The translations under genes and the position numbers were made by a program. From positions 372,001-436,000 of the forward strand of contig NZ_CP130821.1 in the NCBI RefSeq assembly GCF_004151275.2: DNA of 64,000 nucleotides, given 5' to 3'. Shown here piece after piece: positions 1-9,066 of the stretch (positions are counted from its first letter, which is position 1; each line of letters starts with the position of its first letter). The notes below the pieces were generated by a model. That model did no database searches and was not told the origin of the DNA. It saw only the letters and a program-made list of their open reading frames with translations. The stretch is from Flavobacterium dauae. GTDB taxonomy: Bacteria; Bacteroidota; Bacteroidia; Flavobacteriales; Flavobacteriaceae.

Positions 1-1682
<1,682 letters not shown>

Positions 1683-1692
1683 GAATAGACAA

Positions 1693-1968
1693 CTATATAA
1701 TTGCCAAAATATCTTCTTCGCGCATGATTAAGAAATCTTTGCCTTCAAATTTTAAATCGGTACCTGCATATTTTCCGTATAAAACAGTGTCGCCAACTTT
1801 AACGGTTAACGGCTCGTCTTTTTTACCGTTACCAACAGCAACAACAGTCCCTTTTTGTGGTTTCTCTTTTGCTGTGTCTGGAATAATGATACCTGAAGCC
1901 GTTTGAGTTTCTGCAGCAGCTGGTTCAATAATAACGCGGTCTGCTAATGGTTTAACGTTTAATGCCAT
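1693..1968 (-). CDS. groES: Co-chaperonin GroES (Hsp10)
   Basis: GroES caps the GroEL cavity as a heptamer. The 91-residue product is the normal family length. It starts [16 protein letters not shown], typical of the family, followed by the mobile-loop region around [19 protein letters not shown] (about residues 20-38) and the conserved [13 protein letters not shown]. It is first in the groESL pair and transcribed toward groEL. A hairpin terminator at about 2052-2085 separates it from secG upstream, so it should have its own promoter; the nearest box I see on the minus strand is TACTTTTA, one base off TAnnTTTG, and I do not call it. Confidence 0.98.
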   Translation of the reverse strand: MALNVKPLADRVIIEPAAAETQTASGIIIPDTAKEKPQKGTVVAVGNGKKDEPLTVKVGDTVLYGKYAGTDLKFEGKDFLIMREEDILAII

Positions 1969-2051
1969 ACTATTTTAAGTTTATTTTTTATAATTGATTT
2001 GTTATTGATTTGTCTAAAAGTATGCCAACTAAAAAAAGTGATATTTTGACA

Positions 2052-2085
2052 GAATAAAAAATGCCAGCTTATGACAAGCTGGCAT
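2052..2085 (-). terminator. Rho-independent terminator after secG
   Basis: A perfect 10-bp stem (ATGCCAGCTT at 2061-2070, AAGCTGGCAT at 2076-2085) has a five-base loop. On the minus strand it is followed by TTTTTATTC. It sits 24 bases beyond the secG stop codon and ends the miaB-secG operon. Confidence 0.88.
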
Positions 2086-2108
2086 TAATTTGTTGGTTTC
2101 ACTATAAT

Positions 2109-2489
2109 TTAGTTAGCAGGTTGTGCCGGTGTAGTGGCAGGTGCTTGCTCACTTGGAGTGTTTTGTGCTGGTTGAGCCTGACCTTGTGCTGCACCTGCGG
2201 TAGGTAAAGCAGCCGGTGGTGTTACAATAGTATTTGGGTCTAAAATTTTAGAATCGGTAGAGTAACCTGATGTAAAGCTTAATCCTGAAACTAAAATTAA
2301 AATAACTAAAGCAGCTGCCAATGTCCAGGTACTTTTGTCTAAAAATTTATTGGTATTTTGAACCCCGCCAATCGATGTAGAACCACCTAACGATGAATCT
2401 AAACCGCCACCTTTAGGGTTTTGAATCATAATAACGATAATTAAAAGTAATGAAACGATAGTGATTAACACTAAAAATAATGTAAACAT
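2109..2489 (-). CDS. secG: Preprotein translocase subunit SecG
   Basis: SecG is the small inner-membrane subunit that assists SecYE protein export. The 126-residue protein has two hydrophobic segments (about residues 2-22 and 55-74) separated by the SecG-typical cytoplasmic loop with IMIQNPKGGGLDSSLGG. The C-terminal 50 residues are rich in Ala, Pro and Gln, a low-complexity extension common in Bacteroidota SecG. It starts 11 bases downstream of the TPR gene and is the last gene of the miaB operon, followed by a strong terminator. Confidence 0.95.
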   Translation of the reverse strand: MFTLFLVLITIVSLLLIIVIMIQNPKGGGLDSSLGGSTSIGGVQNTNKFLDKSTWTLAAALVILILVSGLSFTSGYSTDSKILDPNTIVTPPAALPTAGAAQGQAQPAQNTPSEQAPATTPAQPAN

Positions 2490-2500
2490 ATTAGTTTGTT

Positions 2501-3475
2501 TTATATATTATTAAATTCCTGTAATTTTTTTATATCGGAAATTCGATTTGCAAATAAACTACTTTTTTCCGGATATTTCAAAATTAAAATTTCATAAGCT
2601 TGTATTGCTTTCTGATATTTTTTCTGTTCCAGATAAATTCGGGCTAAAGTTTCGGTCATATAAAAAGGTTCTTCTTCTTCGTGACGATCTAAATTTATTG
2701 AAGGAACAACTGCTGATTTACTTGGTGTTATTTTAGGATTTGTTTCGATAAAGCGATCTATTAAATCCATATTTTTTTGTTTGACCGGAACCGTTTCTTC
2801 AACAATAATTTTTTCTTCCGGTTCGATATTTTCGCTGGTAATTTCTTCGGTTTCGCGTTGAATTGGTTGTGTCGATGTTAGTTTTAACCATTCGGTAAAC
2901 GAAAATTTATCGTTTTTAGAAAAATCTAACGGTTTGCCTACTTCTAAATTTTCTTCTAACTGATGAATTTCTTCTGATGGAATTTCTTTGATTAAAACCT
3001 GTTCTTCTTCAATTAAAGCATTTTCTTTTTCAAGCTTATTCGCTTCAATTTTCGATTTTGAAATTTGATCAATCTTATGAATCAGTTCGGTTTCTTTATC
3101 TTGATTTTCGATATAAACCAAAGTGTCCAACACGCGTTTTTCAATGGTTTCGTCTAAAGTAGGTTCTGGTTTTTTAAATTCAATATAGTTTTCATCAACC
3201 ACATCAACCTCTTCAATATGCAGCGGTTTGTAGGTTATAAAATCTTCCGAAACAATATAATCAAACAAAACATCACGATCTGTTGTGTATGCCGCTGTTT
3301 TTTTTAGTTCGCTGTTGTACAAAAAGCTGCGTTGCTGGTTTAGTGTTTTTAAATATAAGGCACGAGCCGATTGTAAATACGGATATTCACTGATTGTATC
3401 TTTTAACATTGCCGCGTTGTCTGCTGTTAACTGATACGGATTATTTAGCCATTGTATGTATTGTTGTGCATTCAT
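2501..3475 (-). CDS. Tetratricopeptide-repeat protein of unknown function
   Basis: The 324-residue protein has no signal peptide. The N-terminus (MNAQQYIQWLNNPYQL) suggests a helical domain, the middle is a long acidic, Glu/Lys-rich and probably disordered stretch (about residues 95-250), and the C-terminus carries one clear TPR-like helix pair around EQKKYQKAIQAYEILILKYP. It lies four bases after lptE and 11 before secG, so it is cotranscribed with envelope-export genes. This suggests, without proof, a role in outer-membrane or secretion assembly. I do not recognise a named family beyond the repeat. Confidence 0.85.
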   Translation of the reverse strand: MNAQQYIQWLNNPYQLTADNAAMLKDTISEYPYLQSARALYLKTLNQQRSFLYNSELKKTAAYTTDRDVLFDYIVSEDFITYKPLHIEEVDVVDENYIEFKKPEPTLDETIEKRVLDTLVYIENQDKETELIHKIDQISKSKIEANKLEKENALIEEEQVLIKEIPSEEIHQLEENLEVGKPLDFSKNDKFSFTEWLKLTSTQPIQRETEEITSENIEPEEKIIVEETVPVKQKNMDLIDRFIETNPKITPSKSAVVPSINLDRHEEEEPFYMTETLARIYLEQKKYQKAIQAYEILILKYPEKSSLFANRISDIKKLQEFNNI

Positions 3476-3479
3476 AAAC

Positions 3480-3992
3480 CTACCATTTTGCTAACGATGC
3501 GTTGAAAACATCTTGTGTAATTCGCTCGTAAATTTCTTCTAATGCGGTTGATAATTTACCGCCAATTAACTGATCGTTTGCCGGATAATCGTAAAAATGC
3601 GAGAACGTCTTTTCAAAATCATCTTCCGGATTTTTTCTATTTGTAAAACGAACGTTTATTGCAATATACAAACGGTTTTGAGCTGCGGTTTGGTCAGCAG
3701 TGGCGGTCATTGGTGAAATGCGGTATTGGGTAATTTCGCCTTCGTAAACCAAATCGGCATTAGTGTTTGTCATATTCAAACTGGTTTGGTTTACTAACAA
3801 GTCTTGTAGTGCATTTGTAAAAGTACGTTCAATACCCGGTTCAACCAGTTCTGCATTGTTTAAAAAATAATTTACCTGAAAACTTTCTGCGTCAATTTTT
3901 CCAGTTCCTGTAAAGTTATAGGCTCCACAGCTCGATAAAATCAAACAGAATAAAAGTATTATTGTATGTTGTATATTGTATATTGTTTTCAT
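3480..3992 (-). CDS. lptE: LptE-family LPS-assembly lipoprotein
   Basis: LptE plugs the LptD barrel that delivers lipopolysaccharide to the outer leaflet. The 170-residue product starts with a lipoprotein signal ending in the lipobox LILSSC (Cys22). The mature part has the family's pattern: AYNFTGTGK, a central ALQDLLVNQTSLNMTNTNADLVYEGEITQYR, and a C-terminal helix ALEEIYERITQDVFNASLAKW. LptE of Bacteroidota is very divergent from the enterobacterial protein; the call rests on this pattern and on the conserved place between a sigma-54 activator and secG. Confidence 0.88.
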   Translation of the reverse strand: MKTIYNIQHTIILLFCLILSSCGAYNFTGTGKIDAESFQVNYFLNNAELVEPGIERTFTNALQDLLVNQTSLNMTNTNADLVYEGEITQYRISPMTATADQTAAQNRLYIAINVRFTNRKNPEDDFEKTFSHFYDYPANDQLIGGKLSTALEEIYERITQDVFNASLAKW

Positions 3993-4064
3993 TTGTTTTT
4001 TTGTTTGAATCGTTGAACTGTTGATTTGTTTATACTACTTTACTCTTCTCAATTCAGACTTTAC

Positions 4065-4108
4065 GACTTTCGACGTTTGACTTTATGACTTTCGACGTTT
4101 GACTTTAT
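4065..4108. repeat. Tandem 22-bp repeat, two perfect copies
   Basis: The unit GACTTTCGACGTTTGACTTTAT occurs at 4065-4086 and again at 4087-4108. It is flanked by partial units (GACTTTAC at 4057-4064 and GACTTT at 4109-4114). The array lies between lptE and the sigma-54 activator and ends against the activator's stop codon. There are no spacers, so it is not a CRISPR. Copy number may vary between strains. Confidence 0.85.
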
Positions 4109-4114
4109 GACTTT

Positions 4115-5395
4115 TTACAAATCGTACTGTTTAATTTTTCTGTACAATGTTCTTTCCGAGATTCCCAATTCATCTGCCGCAGCTTTGCGTTTTCCGCTGT
4201 TGCGTTCTAACGCTTTTTTAATCAGCTGAATTTCTTTTTCCTCTAATTTAAGCGTTTCTTCATCATCAATTGTTTCGGCAATCAAATAATTGTCTTCATT
4301 TTCATCTTCATCGTCGATTAATTCAGTTTGATGATTGTTGTTTTGTGATGAAACGTGCTCGTTTAAAGGGATAGAACGATTTGTTTGTTTGATTTGTGAA
4401 TCATCGTTCTGACCATAAATACGCTGAATTAACGATTTGTTTGATTCTTGAACCTGTGCCGAGTTTGAATTGTTCATTAACTCTAACGTTAATTTTCTTA
4501 AATCAGTTAAATCGGCTTTCATATCAAACAAAACCTTGTATAAAATTTCGCGTTCGTTGCTAAAATCACTTTCCGATTTTTTTGTTTCGATAAGCGACGG
4601 TAACTGCGAATTTCTTTCAGGAAGATATGATTGAATAGTCTTTAAATTGATGTCGCGATTGGTTTCGATAACCGAAATTTGCTCGGCGATATTGCGTAAC
4701 TGACGGATGTTTCCGCCCCAACGGTAATGCGTTAAATAGTCGGCAGCTTCGGGCGATAATTTAATAGGCGGCATTTTGTATTTATGCGCAAAATCTGATG
4801 AAAATTTTCGGAATAATAAATGAATATCATCGCCACGCTCGCGTAAAGGTGGTAAAGCAATTTCAACGGTGCTTAAACGATAGTATAAATCTTCGCGAAA
4901 TTTTCCTTTTTCAATAGCATCGAACATTTTAACGTTGGTTGCCGCAACAATACGCACATCGGTTTTTTGAACTTTGGAAGATCCTACTTTAATAAATTCG
5001 CCGTTTTCTAACACACGAAGTAGTCTAACCTGAGTAGTTAAAGGCAATTCACCCACTTCATCTAAAAAAATAGTTCCACCGTTTGCAACTTCAAAGTAAC
5101 CTTCGCGACTGCCAACTGCTCCTGTAAATGCACCTTTTTCGTGACCAAAAAGCTCTGAATCAATCGTTCCTTCAGGAATCGCACCACAGTTTACCGCAAT
5201 GTATTTCCCGTGTTTGCGATGCGACAAGGCGTGTATAATTTTTGGAATATTTTCTTTACCAACGCCGCTTTCACCAGTAACCAAAACAGAAATATCGGTC
5301 GGAGCCACCTGAATAGCTTTCTCTAATGCCCGATTTAGTTTAATGTCGTTACCAATAATTTCAAAACGTTGTTTTATGCTTTGAACGTTTTCCAT
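4115..5395 (-). CDS. Sigma-54-dependent AAA+ transcription activator lacking a sensor domain
   Basis: Proteins of this type hydrolyse ATP to remodel RNA polymerase bound by sigma-54 (RpoN). The 426-residue chain opens directly with the AAA+ domain: Walker A GESGVGKE at residues 41-48, the sigma-54-contacting GAFTGA loop at 88-93, Walker B around TIFLDEVGE (108-116) and an Arg-finger region. A long acidic linker (about 340-385) leads to a Fis-type helix-turn-helix at the C-terminus, KRKAAADELGISERTLYRKI. There is no receiver, PAS or GAF domain, so activity must be set by a partner or by level. It sits in the miaB-lptE-secG operon, 11 bases after the preceding gene. Confidence 0.95.
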   Translation of the reverse strand: MENVQSIKQRFEIIGNDIKLNRALEKAIQVAPTDISVLVTGESGVGKENIPKIIHALSHRKHGKYIAVNCGAIPEGTIDSELFGHEKGAFTGAVGSREGYFEVANGGTIFLDEVGELPLTTQVRLLRVLENGEFIKVGSSKVQKTDVRIVAATNVKMFDAIEKGKFREDLYYRLSTVEIALPPLRERGDDIHLLFRKFSSDFAHKYKMPPIKLSPEAADYLTHYRWGGNIRQLRNIAEQISVIETNRDINLKTIQSYLPERNSQLPSLIETKKSESDFSNEREILYKVLFDMKADLTDLRKLTLELMNNSNSAQVQESNKSLIQRIYGQNDDSQIKQTNRSIPLNEHVSSQNNNHQTELIDDEDENEDNYLIAETIDDEETLKLEEKEIQLIKKALERNSGKRKAAADELGISERTLYRKIKQYDL

Positions 5396-5406
5396 AGTTT
5401 TTGTGT

Positions 5407-5898
5407 TTAATTCTTTACAAATTCAATTATTTCTTTAAGATCCAATTGTTGATTTGTATTCATGTCTTTCTTTTGGATTATTATTTCCTGTCTTTTATTT
5501 AATTGTAAAATATACCATTTTTTATTTTCTGCTATTTTAGAAAAATCATTCCAAGCATATTTGTTTTGGAAAGATTGACCAATATATTCTATCCCAATTT
5601 TATTTATTTTTATGATAATATTTTCCTTTAATTTGGGATCAGCTAAAATTATTTTAGTAGATTGATATGGTAACCAAGTTATTATTAATGGAACTAAAAG
5701 AATTATAAATATTGGGAATGATAATAAGTCTGTAAAATTATTTCCATTTACTATATTAATGGTAATATTAGCGATTATTATCAAAAGACATATGATAAAA
5801 AGAATACTAATGGATAATTTTTTTAAAAACAAACTATAATTTATTTTCAAATAGTCATTGAAATTAAAAGATGGTTTGTAAGTGATTTCTTTTTCCAT
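5407..5898 (-). CDS. YcxB-like two-TM membrane protein
   Basis: The 163-residue protein has two adjacent transmembrane helices (about residues 28-50 and 60-80) followed by a soluble C-terminal domain with GIEYIGQSFQNKYAWNDFSKI and WYILQLNKRQEIIIQKKD. That arrangement resembles the YcxB-like family of unknown function. I chose the ATG at 5896-5898 because upstream extension to a TTG at 5931 adds non-conserved sequence abutting the miaB stop. It is visibly more AT- and Ile/Lys/Asn-rich than its operon neighbours and splits miaB from the sigma-54 activator, so it may be an insertion into a conserved operon. Confidence 0.78.
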   Translation of the reverse strand: MEKEITYKPSFNFNDYLKINYSLFLKKLSISILFIICLLIIIANITINIVNGNNFTDLLSFPIFIILLVPLIITWLPYQSTKIILADPKLKENIIIKINKIGIEYIGQSFQNKYAWNDFSKIAENKKWYILQLNKRQEIIIQKKDMNTNQQLDLKEIIEFVKN

Positions 5899-5931
5899 AT
5901 TCTTTAATCTGTGGTTACAAAAATCTATCAA

Positions 5932-7377
5932 TTATTGCATTTCCGAATAACCTACGGCTTCACCAATTAAGGTTGCCGATGTACAGTCTGATACTTTTAC
6001 CAACACAAAATCGCCTACTTTGTAATTTTCTTTAGGGAAAACTACTGTGGTGTTTTGTGAATTTCTTCCAGACCAATGTTCATCTGAACGTTTAGATGTT
6101 TTTTCAATCAAAACTTCAACCGTATCACCTACAAAACGTTTGGTACGTTCCATTGCAATGCGCTGTTGTAAATCTACAATTTCTTGTAATCTGCGTTTTT
6201 TTACAACTTCAGGTACATCGTCCTCCATTTTTCTGGCAGCCATTGTTCCAGGGCGTTCAGAGTAAGCAAACATGTATCCGAAATCGTATTTTACATATTC
6301 CATTAACGATAAAGTATCTTGATGATCTTCTTCTGTTTCTGTCGGGAAACCGGTAATCATATCTTGCGATAACGAAATTTTCGGAATAATTTTATAGATT
6401 CTATCCACCAAATCCATATATTCTTCACGTGTGTGCTGACGGTTCATTTCGTGTAAAATACGAGTTGATCCCGATTGAACAGGTAAATGAATGTATTTAC
6501 AGATGTTGTGATGTTTCGCCATTACGTGAATTACTTCATCGTGCATGTCCTGTGGGTTTGATGTTGAAAAACGGAAACGCATTTTCGGGAAACTTGTGGC
6601 ACACATATCTAAAAGCTGGGCAAAATCTACTGCGGTTGCTTTTTGTATATCGGTTGCTTTATCGTAATCTTTTTTCAATCCGCCACCGTACCATAAATAG
6701 GAATCTACGTTTTGCCCCAATAGGGTTACTTCTTTAAAACCACGTTGGTGCAAATCTTTAATTTCCTCCATGATACTTTGTGGTTCGCGAGAACGCTCAC
6801 GTCCACGGGTAAAAGGAACAACGCAAAATGTACACATATTGTCGCAACCTCTTGTAATAGAAACAAAAGCCGTTACGCCGTTACTATTTAAACGCACCGG
6901 AGCAATATCGCCATACGTTTCTTCTTTTGATAGAATTACGTTAATGGCATCGCGTCCTTCGCCAACATCTTTTAAAAGGTTCGGAATATCTTTGTAAGCA
7001 TCTGGTCCTACAACCATATCTACAATTTTTTCTTCTTCTAAAAACTTGCTTTTTAAACGCTCTGCCATACAACCTAAAACACCTACTTTCATAGATGGAT
7101 TGATCGATTTTACCGCATTGTATTTTTCTAAACGCTTGCGAATGGTTTGTTCGGCTTTATCGCGAATAGAACACGTATTAACCAAAACCAAATCGGCTTC
7201 TTCTAAATTTTGTGTGGTGTTATAACCTTCGTTAGCTAAAATAGACGCAACAATTTCACTGTCAGAAAAATTCATCTGGCAGCCATAACTTTCTATAAAT
7301 AACTTTTTGGTATTATTTTCTTGTTGATCTAAAATCAGGCTTGTACCCTGTTTTTGTTCTTCAATTACCTTTTCCAT
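5932..7377 (-). CDS. miaB: tRNA-2-methylthio-N6-dimethylallyladenosine synthase MiaB
   Basis: MiaB adds the methylthio group to i6A37 of tRNAs reading UNN codons, using two 4Fe-4S clusters. The 481-residue protein has all three domains: an N-terminal UPF0004 domain with Cys33 (YGCQMN), Cys69 (NTCS) and Cys103 (LGCMAER), a radical-SAM core with Cys178, Cys182 and Cys185 in TRGCDNMCTFCVVPFTRGRE, and a C-terminal TRAM domain ending near VSDCTSATLIGEA. It is the first gene of the operon running to secG, with a well-formed promoter at 7407-7438. Confidence 0.97.
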   Translation of the reverse strand: MEKVIEEQKQGTSLILDQQENNTKKLFIESYGCQMNFSDSEIVASILANEGYNTTQNLEEADLVLVNTCSIRDKAEQTIRKRLEKYNAVKSINPSMKVGVLGCMAERLKSKFLEEEKIVDMVVGPDAYKDIPNLLKDVGEGRDAINVILSKEETYGDIAPVRLNSNGVTAFVSITRGCDNMCTFCVVPFTRGRERSREPQSIMEEIKDLHQRGFKEVTLLGQNVDSYLWYGGGLKKDYDKATDIQKATAVDFAQLLDMCATSFPKMRFRFSTSNPQDMHDEVIHVMAKHHNICKYIHLPVQSGSTRILHEMNRQHTREEYMDLVDRIYKIIPKISLSQDMITGFPTETEEDHQDTLSLMEYVKYDFGYMFAYSERPGTMAARKMEDDVPEVVKKRRLQEIVDLQQRIAMERTKRFVGDTVEVLIEKTSKRSDEHWSGRNSQNTTVVFPKENYKVGDFVLVKVSDCTSATLIGEAVGYSEMQ

Positions 7378-7406
7378 AAATCACGGTCGTGTACTAAATC
7401 AATTTG

Positions 7407-7438
7407 CAAAGATACAATTAAAATTATTTGCGTGACAA
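7407..7438 (-). promoter_or_regulatory. Bacteroidota-type promoter of miaB
   Basis: On the minus strand TTG (7436-7438) is followed after 21 bases by TATCTTTG (7407-7414). This matches the TTG/TAnnTTTG signature of the Bacteroidota primary sigma factor. The box lies 30 bases before the miaB start. Confidence 0.72.
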
Positions 7439-7507
7439 GATGGCAGATGAAATCTGAATATTTTTAACACGTCATTTAATGTCGTTTTAAATTTGTATAT
7501 TTACGGT

Positions 7508-8068
7508 ATGAAAATGATCAATCATCATACATGTTTTTCGGGTGGGGCAGAAGGAGCTGATTCGTATTTTGAATTTTTTTCAAAAAAGTTCAATGTTTCT
7601 GTTGTGGCTTATTCGTACAAAACAAAGCATCATAAATCAGAAAACAAGCGCGAATTAACCGATGATGAGTTTAAAGAAGGTGTTGAAAATGTGTGGAAAG
7701 CCAACGAGGTTTTAAAGCGATCTAAAATAAATCAGTACTTAAAATTTTTGTCGAGAAACTGGTTTCAGGTAAAAAGTGCCGATGAAATTTACGCCGTATC
7801 AAGCCTAAAAAAGGTAAACGAAAGGTTGCAGGTTAAAGGCGGAACCGCGTGGGCTGTACAAATGGCAATTAATACCAACAAAAAGGTTTTTGTGTATAAT
7901 CAGGATCTTGCACAATGGTTTTATTGGGATTTTAATCGGCAGAATTTTATCGAATTAAAGCATCAGCCAAAAATTACATCGCAACATTTTGCAGGAATCG
8001 GCACCCGAAATATCAATATCTTTGGCATAAACGCAATTGAAGAACTTTTTAAAAATACTTTTGAATAA
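7508..8068 (+). CDS. SLOG/DprA-like Rossmann-fold protein, putative nucleotide binding
   Basis: The 186-residue protein shows hallmarks of the SLOG superfamily (related to DprA/Smf and LOG): a Gly-rich nucleotide-binding loop SGGAEGAD at residues 11-18, a second Gly motif GGTAWAVQMA at 111-120 after ADEIYAVS, and AGIGTRN at 162-168. Known SLOG proteins bind or cleave nucleotides or nucleotide-derived ligands; the specific reaction is unknown. Extension to a TTG at 7493 is possible, but the ATG at 7508 is the better start. The stop is three bases before the WYL regulator, implying cotranscription. It is divergent from miaB. Confidence 0.82.
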   Translation: MKMINHHTCFSGGAEGADSYFEFFSKKFNVSVVAYSYKTKHHKSENKRELTDDEFKEGVENVWKANEVLKRSKINQYLKFLSRNWFQVKSADEIYAVSSLKKVNERLQVKGGTAWAVQMAINTNKKVFVYNQDLAQWFYWDFNRQNFIELKHQPKITSQHFAGIGTRNINIFGINAIEELFKNTFE

Positions 8069-8071
8069 ATT

Positions 8072-9001
8072 ATGGCAAACAAGCACAATTTAATTAGCAG
8101 GTTAACGCGAATTGTTGAAATTTTTCAGCTTCAGGGCGAAAACGGACTGACATTTTCTGAATTGAACGATAAATTAAAGAATTCTTTTATCGATGAAGAT
8201 CACAGCGTGTCGTTACGGACTTTTCAGCGCGATTTAAAAGATATTGAATCATCTTTAAAGATAAAAATCGTGTACAATAAAGCTAAAATGAAATATATTT
8301 TGTTGGACGATGCCACGCAGAAAACATCAAAAAACAGTCAGCGTTTTACCATTGAAAGTTTAAAGATGCTAAATATTGCCCAAGATGTATCCAACAACGA
8401 TTTTATTTTGATTGATAACCGAAAAGTTACCGGATTAGAAAATTATTCTACTATTAAAGAAGCAATCTGCTTAAAAAAGCATTTGGAATTTAATTACCAA
8501 AAGTTCGATCAGTACAAAGCTAACAAACGCAAACTGATGCCGATGGCTTTAAAAGAAAGTAAAAGTCGCTGGTATGTTGTAGGTTTTGAAATTAAAGACG
8601 GATTAAAAATAAATACCTTAAAAACTTTTGCTTTAGACAGAATTTACAATTGCGAAGCAACTACCGAATTTATTTTAAAGGATACTATTGACATTCAAAA
8701 CCACTTTAAAGATTTTATGGGCGTAACCACAAAACCGTTAGATGGTTTTTCGGAAAAAACAACCGTTAAAATAGAAACTTCAATAGAATATGGCAAGTAT
8801 TTCAGCACGCTGCCCATTCATCAATCACAAAAAAACGAAATAGAAAACGGCAAAACAATAATTACTTTACAGGTAATTCCAACAATGGAACTAGTGGCGG
8901 AAATATTGTCGCACAACCACCAAATAAAGGTAATTGAACCTAAAGAATTAGTGAATATTGTAAAGAAAACCATCTCACAAAACCTAAAACAATACAATTA
9001 A
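8072..9001 (+). CDS. WYL-domain transcriptional regulator (YafY type)
   Basis: The 309-residue protein has an N-terminal winged helix-turn-helix (about residues 5-65, including GLTFSELNDKL and SLRTFQRDLKDIE) and a C-terminal ligand-binding WYL domain (about 125-215) with LEFNYQKFD, ESKSRWYVVGFE and FALDRIYN. The last 90 residues match the WCX-type extension. WYL domains are thought to sense nucleic-acid or nucleotide ligands, and WYL regulators often control stress or defence genes. It is coupled to the SLOG gene upstream and followed 65 bases later by topA, which has its own promoter box. Confidence 0.92.
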   Translation: MANKHNLISRLTRIVEIFQLQGENGLTFSELNDKLKNSFIDEDHSVSLRTFQRDLKDIESSLKIKIVYNKAKMKYILLDDATQKTSKNSQRFTIESLKMLNIAQDVSNNDFILIDNRKVTGLENYSTIKEAICLKKHLEFNYQKFDQYKANKRKLMPMALKESKSRWYVVGFEIKDGLKINTLKTFALDRIYNCEATTEFILKDTIDIQNHFKDFMGVTTKPLDGFSEKTTVKIETSIEYGKYFSTLPIHQSQKNEIENGKTIITLQVIPTMELVAEILSHNHQIKVIEPKELVNIVKKTISQNLKQYN

Positions 9002-9039
9002 AAAAAAAATCAAAAAAAGCTTTTTTTAAAAAAATCCTA

Positions 9040-9047
9040 TACTTTTG
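9040..9047 (+). promoter_or_regulatory. -7 box of topA next to an A7-GC-T7 tract
   Basis: TACTTTTG matches TAnnTTTG exactly and lies 19 bases before the topA ATG. No TTG is present at the usual -33 distance; instead a palindromic AAAAAAAGCTTTTTTT tract sits at 9012-9027. Confidence 0.55.
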
Positions 9048-9066
9048 CTATCAAATTGAAAACATA

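Noticed and set aside
1969..2051. A CIRCE heat-shock operator before groES
   Set aside because: No TTAGCACTC-N9-GAGTGCTAA inverted repeat is present in the groES upstream region.
4057..4114. CRISPR-like array
   Set aside because: The 22-bp units are head to tail with no spacers, and no cas gene is nearby.
6047..6997. Plus-strand reading frames inside miaB
   Set aside because: They are antisense shadows with no family resemblance, no promoter and implausible composition.
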